Source of the DNA: Streptomyces chattanoogensis
GTDB lineage: Bacteria > Actinomycetota > Actinomycetes > Streptomycetales > Streptomycetaceae
Reading direction: 5' to 3'
NCBI RefSeq assembly: GCF_001294335.1
Contig: NZ_LGKG01000196.1
Coordinates: forward strand, 248,001-312,000
Length of the DNA: 64,000 nt
Shown here: positions 56,208 through 64,000 of the stretch, one piece after another
Numbering within the stretch: position 1 is the stretch's first letter
Layout of the letters: every line of letters begins with the position of its first letter
Made by a program: the position numbers and the translations under genes
Notes under the pieces: generated by a model
What the model saw: only the letters and a program-made list of their open reading frames with translations
Told to the model about the DNA's origin: nothing
Database searches by the model: none

Positions 56208-58355
56208 GTCCTTCGGCCAGTCGGCGATGACGAGCGACTCGCCACCGGTCAGCGTCGTCCACAGGGTCTCGGTGACGAACGGCACGATCGGGTGCAGCAG
56301 CCGCAGCGTGACGTCCAGGACCTCGCCCAGCACCCGGCGCGAGGCCTCGGCGGCCGGGCCGCCCGCCATGAACGTCGTCTTCGACAGCTCGACGTACCAG
56401 TCGAAGACCTCGTCCCACGCGAAGTGGAAGAGGGTGTCCGACAGCTTCGCGAACTGGTAGTCGTCGTAGTACGCGTCCACCTCGGCGACGACGGAGTTCA
56501 GCCGCGAGAGGATCCACCGGTCGGTCGCCGACAGCTGCTCGGCGGGCGGCAGTTCGCCCTCCACCGTCGCACCGTTCATCAGCGCGAAGCGGGTGGCGTT
56601 CCAGATCTTGTTGGCGAAGTTGCGGGACCCCTGGACCCAGTCCTCGCCGATCGGGACGTCGACTCCGGGGTTGGCGCCGCGGGCGAGGGTGAAGCGGACG
56701 GCGTCGGAGCCGTACGCGTCCATCCAGTCCAGCGGGTTGACCGCGTTGCCGAACGACTTGGACATCTTCTTGCCGAACTGGTCACGGACCATGCCGTGCA
56801 GCGCGATGGTGTGGAACGGCGGGGTGCCGTCCATCGCGTACAGCCCGAACATCATCATCCGGGCGACCCAGAAGAAGAGGATGTCGTACCCGGTGACCAG
56901 CACGGAGTTCGGATAGAACTTCTCGACGCTCGGCGTCTGCTCGGGCCAGCCCAGCGTGGAGAACGGCCACAGGCCGGACGAGAACCAGGTGTCGAGAACG
57001 TCGGTGTCCTGGTGCCATCCCTCGCCGGTAGGCGGCTCCTCGTCCGGTCCGACGCAGACGACCTCACCGTTCGGCCCGTACCAGACCGGAATCCGGTGAC
57101 CCCACCACAACTGCCGCGAAATGCACCAGTCATGAAGGTTGTCCACCCAGCCGAAGTACCGCGACTCCATCTCCTTGGGGTGGATCGCGACCTTCCCGTC
57201 CCGCACCGCGTCACCCGCGGCCTTCGCCAGCGGGCCGACCTTGACCCACCACTGCATCGACAGCCGCGGCTCGATGGTGGTCTTGCAGCGCGAGCAGTGG
57301 CCGACGGAGTGGGTGTACGGACGCTTCTCGGAGACGATCCGGCCCTCGGCACGCAGCGCGCCGACGATCGCCGAACGGGCTTCGAAGCGGTCCAGCCCCT
57401 GGAACGGGCCGTGCGCGGTGATGATGCCCCGCTCATCGAGAACGGCGAGGTTGGCGAGGTTGTGCCGCCGCCCGATCTCGAAGTCGTTGGGGTCGTGGGC
57501 CGGGGTGACCTTGACCGCACCCGTCCCGAACTCCGGGTCGACGTGCTCGTCCGCGACGACCGGGATCCGGCGACCGGTCAGCGGCAACTCGATCTCGGTG
57601 CCGACGAGATGGGCGTACCGCTCGTCCTCCGGGTGGACGGCGACGGCCGTGTCCCCGAGCATCGTCTCGGCACGCGTCGTCGCCACAACGATCGAGGCGT
57701 CCCCCTCCCCGTACCGGATCGACACCAGCTCGCCGTCATCGTCCTGATACTCCACCTCGATGTCCGAGATGGCGGTCAGGCAGCGCGGGCACCAGTTGAT
57801 GATGCGCTCGGCGCGGTAGATCAGCTCGTCGTCGTAGAGCCGCTTGAAGATGGTCTGGACGGCCTTGGACAGGCCCTCGTCCATGGTGAACCGCTCACGG
57901 GACCAGGCGACGCCGTCACCGAGCCGCCGCATCTGGCCGCTGATCTGCCCGCCGGACTCGCTCTTCCACTGCCAGACCCGCTCGACGAACGCCTCACGCC
58001 CCAGGTCGTGCCGCGAGACACCCTCCTTGGCGAGCTCCCGCTCGACGACGTTCTGCGTGGCGATACCCGCGTGGTCCATGCCCGGCTGCCACAGCGTCTC
58101 GTAGCCCTGCATCCGCTTACGGCGGGTCAGCGCATCGATGAGCGTGTGCTCGAAGGCATGCCCCAGGTGCAGGGAGCCCGTGACGTTCGGCGGCGGGATG
58201 ACGATCGTGTACGGCGGCTTCTCGCTCTTCTCGTCCGCCTCGAAGTAGCCCCGCTCTACCCAGCGCTCGTACAGCGGCCCCTCTACATCGGCCGGCGTGT
58301 ACTGAGTCGGCAATTCGGGGGCGCTGTGGTTGCTCTGCTGAGTGTTCTCGGTCAC
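55734..58355 (-). CDS. valS: Valyl-tRNA synthetase
   Basis: The 873-residue class I synthetase has [19 protein letters not shown] near residue 60, an editing domain, and [16 protein letters not shown] (KMSKS near 528), with the C-terminal coiled coil ([20 protein letters not shown]). The GTG at 58355 is the conserved start (VTENTQQSN). No Val-rich leader is present upstream. Its 3' end is overlapped by the plus-strand glycosyltransferase frame. Confidence 0.97.
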   Translation of the reverse strand: MTENTQQSNHSAPELPTQYTPADVEGPLYERWVERGYFEADEKSEKPPYTIVIPPPNVTGSLHLGHAFEHTLIDALTRRKRMQGYETLWQPGMDHAGIATQNVVERELAKEGVSRHDLGREAFVERVWQWKSESGGQISGQMRRLGDGVAWSRERFTMDEGLSKAVQTIFKRLYDDELIYRAERIINWCPRCLTAISDIEVEYQDDDGELVSIRYGEGDASIVVATTRAETMLGDTAVAVHPEDERYAHLVGTEIELPLTGRRIPVVADEHVDPEFGTGAVKVTPAHDPNDFEIGRRHNLANLAVLDERGIITAHGPFQGLDRFEARSAIVGALRAEGRIVSEKRPYTHSVGHCSRCKTTIEPRLSMQWWVKVGPLAKAAGDAVRDGKVAIHPKEMESRYFGWVDNLHDWCISRQLWWGHRIPVWYGPNGEVVCVGPDEEPPTGEGWHQDTDVLDTWFSSGLWPFSTLGWPEQTPSVEKFYPNSVLVTGYDILFFWVARMMMFGLYAMDGTPPFHTIALHGMVRDQFGKKMSKSFGNAVNPLDWMDAYGSDAVRFTLARGANPGVDVPIGEDWVQGSRNFANKIWNATRFALMNGATVEGELPPAEQLSATDRWILSRLNSVVAEVDAYYDDYQFAKLSDTLFHFAWDEVFDWYVELSKTTFMAGGPAAEASRRVLGEVLDVTLRLLHPIVPFVTETLWTTLTGGESLVIADWPKDSGFRDAAAEREIETVQRVVTEVRRFRSDQGLQPGQKVPAQLDLSGTALAAHEAAMRSLLRLQPAGEGFHATASLPVAGATVALDLSGAIDVEAERKRLTKDLGAAEKEKAQATAKLGNEAFLAKAPEKVVDKIRGRLEAAEADIVRITAQLAALPKA

Positions 58356-58518
58356 GACGGACAGTGTACGGGCGCGTATGTCGCAGCTTCGAATCGGTTT
58401 CGCCCCCGGGGGACTGACTGTCGGCGGCGTCGTACAGGATGTGTGCAGCGCATAAAAATCAGATGCGGGCAGCACGCCACGGTCGGCTGCCATCAGTTGT
58501 TACGAGGGGAACCGCTCC

Positions 58519-59469
58519 ATGAGCTACAACCAGCCGCCGCCCGGCCCGTACGGCCAGCAGCCCCAGCAGCCCGGCCCGTACGGCCAGCCGCAGCAGCCGC
58601 AGGCCCCCCAGCCGGGCTACGGCTACCCGCAGCAGGGCGGCCAGGTGCCCCCTCAGCAGGGCGGCTACGGCTACCCCCAGCAGGGCCAGCCCCAGCCCGG
58701 CTACGGCTACCCGCAGCAGCCCCAGCAGCCCGGCCCGTACGGCCAGCAGCAGACCCCGTACGGCGCGATCCCGCAGGGCGGACCGGAGTCCGGCGGCGGC
58801 AACGGCAAGAAGATCGGCCTGATCATCGGCGCGGTGGCCGTGGTGGCGGCGATCGGCGTGGGGGCGTACTTCGTGTTCGGGTCGGGTGGGGGCGGCAATG
58901 TGAAGCCGTACACGATCTCGCTGCCGGACAAGCTGCTGAACGGTGAGTACACCAAGCCGCCAGGTGGGCTTCCCAGCACCCCCTCGGACGCTTCCAAGGA
59001 CGCGAAGGCCAAGGCCCTGGGGGTTTCTGAAGCCAAGACCGTGAAAGGCGGCTACACGACGTCCAGCAGGGCGGGGCTGAGCGTCTCCGGCTACTACGGG
59101 AAGGTCGCCGATCCGACAGCTGCCGTCGACCAGATGTTCTCCCAGGCCCAGGACAACCTGGAGAATCAGATGTCGAGCTCGAAGGACGGCTCGAAGATCG
59201 AGGCCGTTGGCGATCCGGAGTCGTTCTCGCCGGACGGATTCGACGGCGCCACGCTGAAGTGCGGGAAGTACCGGGTCTCGGGCAAGGAGAAGGGCGTGCA
59301 GATGTCCTTGGACATGACCATCTGCGCCTGGGGCGACAGCAGCGCGATCGGCTCGGTCATCTACGTCCCCGCACTCGGGGCCACCGGGGTCACCGAAAAG
59401 GCCCCCGAGGGCGAGGACGCGGCCAACAAGACCGCCAAGATCCGCCAAGAAGTCCGCAAGGAGAAGTAG
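58519..59469 (+). CDS. PQ/GY-rich single-pass membrane protein with extracellular domain
   Basis: The 316-residue protein has a repetitive cytoplasmic start of about 90 residues (GPYGQQPQQPG, GYGYPQQ), a membrane helix (IGLIIGAVAVVAAIGVGAYF) and an outside domain of about 190 residues with Cys, Asp and Lys (TLKCGKYRVSG, MTICAWGDSSA). Such a layout is common among actinomycete membrane-anchored sensor-like proteins. GAGGGG precedes the ATG by ten bases. It is divergent from valS and has its own terminator. Function unknown. Confidence 0.7.
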   Translation: MSYNQPPPGPYGQQPQQPGPYGQPQQPQAPQPGYGYPQQGGQVPPQQGGYGYPQQGQPQPGYGYPQQPQQPGPYGQQQTPYGAIPQGGPESGGGNGKKIGLIIGAVAVVAAIGVGAYFVFGSGGGGNVKPYTISLPDKLLNGEYTKPPGGLPSTPSDASKDAKAKALGVSEAKTVKGGYTTSSRAGLSVSGYYGKVADPTAAVDQMFSQAQDNLENQMSSSKDGSKIEAVGDPESFSPDGFDGATLKCGKYRVSGKEKGVQMSLDMTICAWGDSSAIGSVIYVPALGATGVTEKAPEGEDAANKTAKIRQEVRKEK

Positions 59470-59503
59470 CAGGAGATGGCATCGGCCATCGACCGCTGAC
59501 AGC

Positions 59504-59538
59504 AAAGGCCCCCGACGGGTTTCCCGTCAGGGGCCTTT
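59504..59538 (+). terminator. Hairpin terminator after the PQ-rich gene
   Basis: AAAGGCCCCCGACGGG pairs with CCCGTCAGGGGCCTTT with one mismatch and is followed by a short T-rich run. Confidence 0.88.
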
Positions 59539-59675
59539 CTTGCGTTTTGACCGCGAACCGATAGATCCGGCAGAACATTGACCAAAATCCCGCGGATGCC
59601 ACGAATGCGAACTCATGATCGACTAGCTTGATCGGAGAGCGGCCGAAGAGGTCGCCGCACCTAAGGGGGATTGTC

Positions 59676-59960
59676 ATGCGCAAGGCAGTGCGCCGCATAG
59701 CGGCAGCCACCGGAGTATTGGTGGCGGGGGCCGCCCTTCCGCTCGTCGTCACCGCGCCGGCCCAGGCCGATCCCACGGACTGTGCGGTCTACTTGGCAAC
59801 CAAGGGCTACAAGGTAGGGAACCTGGTGAAGGGCATCTGCGAGACTTACGCGAACAATCCCACGCACTCGACGCCCCCTATCCCTTGCATGAAGGACTTC
59901 CACCGCATCGGCGTCAAGTGGTCTCACGCCGAGGAAGCCTGCAACCGCGCGATCGAGTAA
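59676..59960 (+). CDS. Small secreted protein with four cysteines
   Basis: The 94-residue precursor has a signal peptide (MRKAVRRIAAATG, then VLVAGAALPLVVTAPAQA) with cleavage after AQA. The mature part of 63 residues has four cysteines (DCAVY, GICETY, IPCMKD, EACNRA), likely two disulfides, and positive charges. No named family is recognised. AAGGGGG precedes the ATG at 59676; the longer frame from 59628 has no support. A strong terminator follows. It could be a small extracellular effector, inhibitor or structural protein; none is shown. Confidence 0.7.
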   Translation: MRKAVRRIAAATGVLVAGAALPLVVTAPAQADPTDCAVYLATKGYKVGNLVKGICETYANNPTHSTPPIPCMKDFHRIGVKWSHAEEACNRAIE

Positions 59961-59972
59961 CCCCCCAACAAC

Positions 59973-60014
59973 ACACCACCGCCCGGCAGCACTCCAGCTG
60001 CCGGGCGGTGGTGT
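59973..60014. terminator. Bidirectional terminator, 18-base-pair stem
   Basis: ACACCACCGCCCGGCAGC pairs perfectly with its complement around loop ACTCCA between the convergent small secreted gene and clpX. Confidence 0.9.
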
Positions 60015-60030
60015 ATGAGCGACACGCCCG

Positions 60031-61314
60031 CTACGCGCTCTTCTCCTGCGGCTCCCCCGAGTCACCGCGGGTGCGCGGCACCAGCGTCGGGTTCACGTTC
60101 GAGTGAACGACATCCGCGGTGATGACGACCCGGGCGACGTCCTTGCGGGACGGGACCTCGTACATGGCGGAGGACAGGACCTCCTCCATGATGGCGCGCA
60201 GGCCGCGGGCGCCGGTGCCGCGGAGGATGGCCTGGTCGGCGATGGCCTCGAGGGCGGGGCGGTCGAAGTCGAGCTCGACGCCGTCGAGTTCGAAGAGGCG
60301 CTTGTACTGCTTGACGAGGGCGTTGCGCGGCTCGACCAGGATCTGGAGCAGGGCCTCGCGGTCGAGGTTGTGGACGGAGGTGAGGACCGGGAGGCGGCCG
60401 ATGAACTCGGGGATCATCCCGAACTTCACCAGGTCCTCGGGCATGACTTCCTGGAGCTGGTCCTTGGACTCGATCTCCCGCTTGGAGCGGATGGTGGCGC
60501 CGAAGCCGATGCCCTTGGCGCCGGACCGGGCCTCGATGATCTTCTCCAGGCCGGCGAAGGCGCCGCCGACGATGAACAGGACGTTCGTCGTGTCGATCTG
60601 GATGAATTCCTGGTGGGGGTGCTTACGGCCGCCCTGGGGCGGGACCGAGGCCGTGGTGCCTTCCAGGATCTTGAGCAGGGCCTGCTGGACGCCCTCGCCG
60701 GAGACGTCGCGCGTGATCGAGGGGTTCTCGCTCTTGCGGGCGACCTTGTCGATCTCGTCGATGTAGATGATGCCGGTCTCGGCCTTCTTGATGTCGAAGT
60801 CCGCGGCCTGGATGAGCTTGAGGAGGATGTTCTCGACGTCCTCGCCCACGTAGCCGGCCTCCGTCAGGGCGGTGGCGTCGGCGAAGGCGAAGGGGACGTT
60901 GAGCATCCGGGCGAGCGTCTGCGCCAGCAGCGTCTTGCCGGAGCCGGTGGGGCCGAGCAGCAGGATGTTGGACTTGGCCAGCTCGATGCCCTCGTCGCCG
61001 CGGCCGCCGCCGTTCTCGCCCGCCTGCACCCGCTTGTAGTGGTTGTAGACGGCGACCGAGAGCGCCTTCTTGGCGGGCTCCTGGCCGACGACGTAGCCGT
61101 TGAGGAACTCGTAGATCTCCCGGGGCTTGGGGAGCTCCTCCCAGCGCACCTCGGAGGTCTCGGCGAGCTCCTCCTCGATGATTTCGTTGCAGAGGTCGAT
61201 GCACTCGTCGCAGATGTACACACCAGGTCCCGCGATGAGCTTCTTCACCTGCTTCTGGCTCTTTCCGCAGAATGAGCACTTGAGCAGGTCGCCGCCGTCA
61301 CCGATGCGTGCCAC
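60031..61314 (-). CDS. clpX: ATP-dependent Clp protease ATPase subunit ClpX
   Basis: The 427-residue unfoldase has the N-terminal zinc-binding CSFC and CDEC, Walker [13 protein letters not shown], Walker [12 protein letters not shown], the GYVGEDVE pore region and the sensor-2 GARGLRAI. It feeds substrates to ClpP1P2. The gap 61315-61654 before clpP2 is 340 bases long. GTG at 61314 is the usual start. Confidence 0.98.
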   Translation of the reverse strand: MARIGDGGDLLKCSFCGKSQKQVKKLIAGPGVYICDECIDLCNEIIEEELAETSEVRWEELPKPREIYEFLNGYVVGQEPAKKALSVAVYNHYKRVQAGENGGGRGDEGIELAKSNILLLGPTGSGKTLLAQTLARMLNVPFAFADATALTEAGYVGEDVENILLKLIQAADFDIKKAETGIIYIDEIDKVARKSENPSITRDVSGEGVQQALLKILEGTTASVPPQGGRKHPHQEFIQIDTTNVLFIVGGAFAGLEKIIEARSGAKGIGFGATIRSKREIESKDQLQEVMPEDLVKFGMIPEFIGRLPVLTSVHNLDREALLQILVEPRNALVKQYKRLFELDGVELDFDRPALEAIADQAILRGTGARGLRAIMEEVLSSAMYEVPSRKDVARVVITADVVHSNVNPTLVPRTRGDSGEPQEKSA

Positions 61315-61654
61315 GAGGTGCTTCCCCTTCGCCTGGGATCCGCATTGCTCCGCGGACCCGGGTGCTTGCCTATCGACGGTACCTTGCCGGGCCCCCCGTA
61401 CGGGCCCCCCTTGGACCGACTCGGTTCACTCGGTCCCGGCCCGGTCCAAGGGGGCAGCGCTCCGGCTCATTTCGCGAGGACCGCGAGCGGGCCGTGAGCG
61501 GACCGCGACCTGATCACGGACCGGCCGGGAAGCGATCGCGAACCGACCGCGAGGGGCTCCCGAACCGATCTTGATCCGATCCCGGTCCGATCTTGATCGG
61601 ACGCGCTCCGACGTTTCGGTGTCCGCGCTCCGAGCTCACGGCCGGACGCCGCTG
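61315..61654. promoter_or_regulatory. 340-base gap between clpP2 and clpX with short repeats
   Basis: No gene is seen. Two copies of CCGATCTTGATC lie at 61565-61576 and 61587-61598, among several GACCGCGA-like words. The gap is long enough for a clpX promoter on the minus strand, but no firm hexamers are visible. Confidence 0.4.
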
Positions 61655-62329
61655 TCAGACGGAGACGGACGTCTTCCGCGTCGAGACGATCTGGTCGACC
61701 AGACCGTACGCCAGCGACTCCTCGGCGGTCAGGATCTTGTCGCGCTCGATGTCGTCGCGGATCTTCTCGATCGGCGTGGAGGAGTGCTTGGCGAGCAGGT
61801 CCTCGAGCTGCGAGCGCATCCGCAGGATCTCGTTGGCGGCGATCTCCAGGTCGGAGACCTGGCCCCGGCCGGTCTCGCTGTAGGGCTGGTGGATCAGGAC
61901 GCGGGCGTTGGGCAGCGCCATGCGCTTGCCCGGCGTGCCGGCGGCCAGCAGGACCGCGGCGGCCGAGGCGGCCTGGCCCATGCAGACCGTCTGGATGTCC
62001 GGCTTCACGAACTGCATGGTGTCGTAGATGGCCGTGAGCGCCGTGAAGGAGCCACCGGGCGAGTTGATGTAGATCGAGATGTCCCGGTCCGGGTCCATCG
62101 ACTCCAGGCACAGCAGCTGCGCCATGACGTCGTTGGCCGAGGCGTCGTCGATCTGCACGCCGAGGAAGATCACACGCTCCTCGAAGAGCTTCGCGTACGG
62201 GTCGTACTCACGGACGCCCTGCGAGGTGCGCTCGACGAAGCGCGGGACGATGTAGCGGGACTCGGCGCGCGGGCCGGAAAACTCGGACTCCGGGCGCTGG
62301 TAGAGGCCGCTGCCGGGGAAGTTGTTCAT
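61655..62329 (-). CDS. clpP2: Clp protease proteolytic subunit ClpP2
   Basis: The 224-residue protein carries the catalytic triad: Ser122 in [10 protein letters not shown], His147 in LIHQPYS and Asp in the DDIERDK region near 190. It forms mixed tetradecamers with ClpP1 in actinomycetes. The ATG at 62329 is preferred (MNNFPGSG); GTG at 62341 and TTG at 62359 are possible. Confidence 0.96.
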   Translation of the reverse strand: MNNFPGSGLYQRPESEFSGPRAESRYIVPRFVERTSQGVREYDPYAKLFEERVIFLGVQIDDASANDVMAQLLCLESMDPDRDISIYINSPGGSFTALTAIYDTMQFVKPDIQTVCMGQAASAAAVLLAAGTPGKRMALPNARVLIHQPYSETGRGQVSDLEIAANEILRMRSQLEDLLAKHSSTPIEKIRDDIERDKILTAEESLAYGLVDQIVSTRKTSVSV

Positions 62330-62396
62330 CGTGGTGTTCACCGTCCTGGTGGCGATCAAGTGGGCTGGGGTGGCTGAGGGGCGAGCGGTGCGGGGC

Positions 62397-63011
62397 TCAG
62401 GCCCCGGTGCCGCCCCCGCCCGGAACGCCGGCGGCAGAGATCATCACATCGTCGATGAGGCCGTACTCCTTGGCCTCGTCGGCGGAGAACCAGCGGTCGC
62501 GGTCCGAGTCCTGGGTGATGCGTTCGACGGTCTGGCCGGTGTGGAAGGCAGTCAGCTCCGCCATCCGCTTCTTGGTGTGCAGCAGCCGCTCGGCGTGGAT
62601 CTTGATGTCCGAGGCCGAGCCGGCGAGACCCGCGGAGGGCTGGTGGATGAGGATCTCGGCGTTCGGCAGCGCGAAGCGCTTGCCCGGGGTGCCGGCGCTC
62701 AGCAGGAACTGCCCCATGGAGGCGGCGAGGCCCATCGCGATCGTCACCACGTCGTTCTTGATGTACTGCATGGTGTCGTAGATCGCCAAGCCGGCCGAGA
62801 TCGAGCCGCCCGGGGAGTTGATGTAGAGGTAGATGTCCTTGTCCGGGTCCGCGGCCAGGAGAAGCAGCTGCGCGGTGATCTTGTTGGCGATGTCGTCGTC
62901 GACCGGCTGGCCGAGGAAGATGATCCGCTCGCCGAGCAGCCGGTTGTAGACCTGGTCGCCGAGGCCACCGAAGGTCGGCTCAGCGGCGGCGGAAGGCATC
63001 GGGATCGTCAC
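62397..63011 (-). CDS. clpP1: Clp protease proteolytic subunit ClpP1
   Basis: The 204-residue protein has Ser98 in [10 protein letters not shown], His123 in LIHQPSAGL and Asp near 172 (TQDSDRDRW). It is the first gene of the clpP1-clpP2 operon. The GTG at 63011 is used; ATG at 62999 would shorten it by four residues. A ClgR-type operator lies about 170 bases upstream. A 67-base gap separates it from clpP2. Confidence 0.96.
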   Translation of the reverse strand: MTIPMPSAAAEPTFGGLGDQVYNRLLGERIIFLGQPVDDDIANKITAQLLLLAADPDKDIYLYINSPGGSISAGLAIYDTMQYIKNDVVTIAMGLAASMGQFLLSAGTPGKRFALPNAEILIHQPSAGLAGSASDIKIHAERLLHTKKRMAELTAFHTGQTVERITQDSDRDRWFSADEAKEYGLIDDVMISAAGVPGGGGTGA

Positions 63012-63263
63012 GTGTCCACCTGCTCGTTGTCGGACGGTCGGGGACCGTCTCAGCGTCGTCTGCCGGGGCGCGGGGATCTGCGCCGTGTCGTGCGCCCGGC
63101 GCGGTTTCAGGGACTCCCCTGCCCTCGTATCTACGGACCCTAACGCGCAGGTCGGACAACGCCATCCCGCATTGAGAACTGTTCGCTGTGAGCGCAGGCT
63201 CACCGGTCGGGTATGACGCCGGTACGACTTCCGTACGGACTCCGCGCGGCCCCCGGCAGACGT
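63012..63263. promoter_or_regulatory. Control region upstream of clpP1
   Basis: The region between clpP1 and the tig terminator holds a ClgR-type box at 63181-63194 and a short AT-richer stretch with TAGGGT on the minus strand at about 63136-63141, a possible -10 element without a clear -35. No gene is credible here. Confidence 0.5.
63181..63194 (+). promoter_or_regulatory. ClgR operator (GTTCGC-N5-GCG)
   Basis: GTTCGCTGTGAGCG matches the ClgR consensus GTTCGC-N5-GCG described for Streptomyces clp and lon promoters, about 170 bases upstream of clpP1. In that system ClgR activates clpP1P2. Confidence 0.75.
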
Positions 63264-63301
63264 ACGGGCCCGAACGCGCTTGCGTGCGCGTTCGGGCCCG
63301 T
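63264..63301. terminator. Hairpin terminator after tig
   Basis: ACGGGCCCGAACGCGC pairs perfectly with GCGCGTTCGGGCCCGT around loop TTGCGT, about 30 bases after the tig stop. Confidence 0.9.
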
Positions 63302-63330
63302 CGTCACGATTGCCGTGCGGCGGCGGAAGC

Positions 63331-64000
63331 TCAGGCCTCGGGCTTCTCGTCGGCGGCCGCGTCGGTGCCCTCGGCCTCGGCGACGACGGTCTCGGCGACC
63401 TCGGCCTCGTCCTCGTCCTCGAGGTCGATGACCTCGCCGTTGGTGTCCTTGACCGTGGCGGCCTCGACGACCACCGCGAGCGCCTTGCCGCGGGCGACCT
63501 CACCGACGAGCATCGGCACCTGGCCGCCCTCGACGACGGCCTGGGCGAACTGGTCGGGGGACATGCCGGAGGACTGCGCGCGGCGCATGAGGTGCTCGGT
63601 GAGCTCCTCCTGGCTGACGTTCAGCTTCTCCTTGTTGACCAGCTCGTCGAGGATGAACTGGGTCTTGATGCCCTTCTCGGCCTGCTCCTTGGTCTCGGCG
63701 TCGAACTCTTCCTCGGTCTTGCCCTGGATCTCCAGGTACTTGGCGAGGTCGAGGCCCATCTGGCCGAGCTGGTGGTGCTCCAGGTTGTGCTTGCGGGTCT
63801 GGATCTCGTCCGCGAGCAGCTTCTCCGGCATCGGCACCTCGACGAGCTTGAGCAGCTCGTCCAGGACCTTCTCCTGCGCCTGGGTGGCCTGGTCGTAGCG
63901 CTTCATCTCCTCGAGGCGCTTGCGGCTGTCCGCCTTGAGCTCCTCGAGGGTGTCGAACTCGCTGGCCAGCTGCGCGAACTCGTCGTCCAGCGCGGGCAGT
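63331..64000 (-). CDS. tig: Trigger factor, C-terminal part (truncated by window edge)
   Basis: The frame is open from the window end to the stop at 63331, 222 codons. It matches the C-terminal half of trigger factor: [36 protein letters not shown] and [18 protein letters not shown], with an acidic, alanine-rich tail. Trigger factor is the ribosome-bound chaperone. The ATG at 63906 is internal. The order tig-clpP1-clpP2-clpX is standard. Confidence 0.95.
   Translation of the reverse strand, partial: LPALDDEFAQLASEFDTLEELKADSRKRLEEMKRYDQATQAQEKVLDELLKLVEVPMPEKLLADEIQTRKHNLEHHQLGQMGLDLAKYLEIQGKTEEEFDAETKEQAEKGIKTQFILDELVNKEKLNVSQEELTEHLMRRAQSSGMSPDQFAQAVVEGGQVPMLVGEVARGKALAVVVEAATVKDTNGEVIDLEDEDEAEVAETVVAEAEGTDAAADEKPEA

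Noticed and set aside
58356..58518. Possible attenuator upstream of valS
   Set aside because: A short hairpin (GGCAGC with GCTGCC) followed by a T-run is visible, but no Val-rich leader ORF is present and the hairpin overlaps the divergent gene's control region.

Overview
This is 64 kb of chromosome from a Streptomyces-type actinomycete. The composition is very GC-rich with strong third-position G/C, GTG starts are common, and the gene order is the conserved Streptomyces core around leuS, nadD, proBA, obg-rpmA-rplU, rne, the mre cluster, folC, valS and clpX-clpP-tig. No phage genes, insertion-sequence transposase, CRISPR array or biosynthetic cluster was seen. Most genes lie on the minus strand, so the operons read from high to low coordinates.

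1-12.5 kb: the start of holA, a small unknown gene, an Rrf2-type regulator with an arylamine N-acetyltransferase, a membrane-anchored PstS-like protein, comEA-comEC, degV, a membrane-anchored coiled-coil protein and leuS. A short leader ORF with three consecutive Leu codons, alternative hairpins and a terminator precede leuS and look like ribosome-mediated attenuation. 12.5-21.7 kb: a secreted sedolisin protease, two identical tRNA-Ala(GGC) genes flanking a GT87-like mannosyltransferase and two tiny zinc-ribbon proteins, then a histidine phosphatase, rsfS, an LCP-family protein, nadD and two small membrane proteins. 21.8-28.3 kb: an M48 protease, two membrane proteins sharing an N-terminal motif, proA, an unknown gene and proB.

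28.7-37 kb: a TagF-like polymerase on the plus strand, converging on obg-rpmA-rplU, then rne. 37-43.5 kb: two radical-SAM-associated genes separated by a repeat-built membrane protein, a CYTH-CHAD protein and an unknown gene. 43.6-50.7 kb: rodA, mrdA, mreD, mreC, mreB and ndk, the elongation and spore-wall machinery. 50.7-58.4 kb: a DUF4233 gene whose 3' end is replaced by an inverted-repeat element, folC, a second penicillin-binding protein, a plus-strand membrane glycosyltransferase that overruns valS, and valS. 58.5-64 kb: two plus-strand surface or secreted proteins, then clpX, clpP2, clpP1 and tig, with a ClgR-type operator upstream of clpP1.

Themes: envelope assembly (LCP protein, TagF-like enzyme, Mre/PBP/RodA, extra PBP, two GT87-like enzymes), translation and its quality control (leuS, valS, tRNA-Ala, rsfS, obg, L21/L27, RNase E, Tig/Clp) and proline synthesis. 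The strongest new-looking observations are the leuS leader, the inverted-repeat element inside the DUF4233 gene, the poly-C tract and antisense overrun at the 3' end of the glycosyltransferase gene, and the duplicated ribosome-binding site and start upstream of the gene at 8449-9243. All family assignments were read by eye from the translated sequence; no database search was run.
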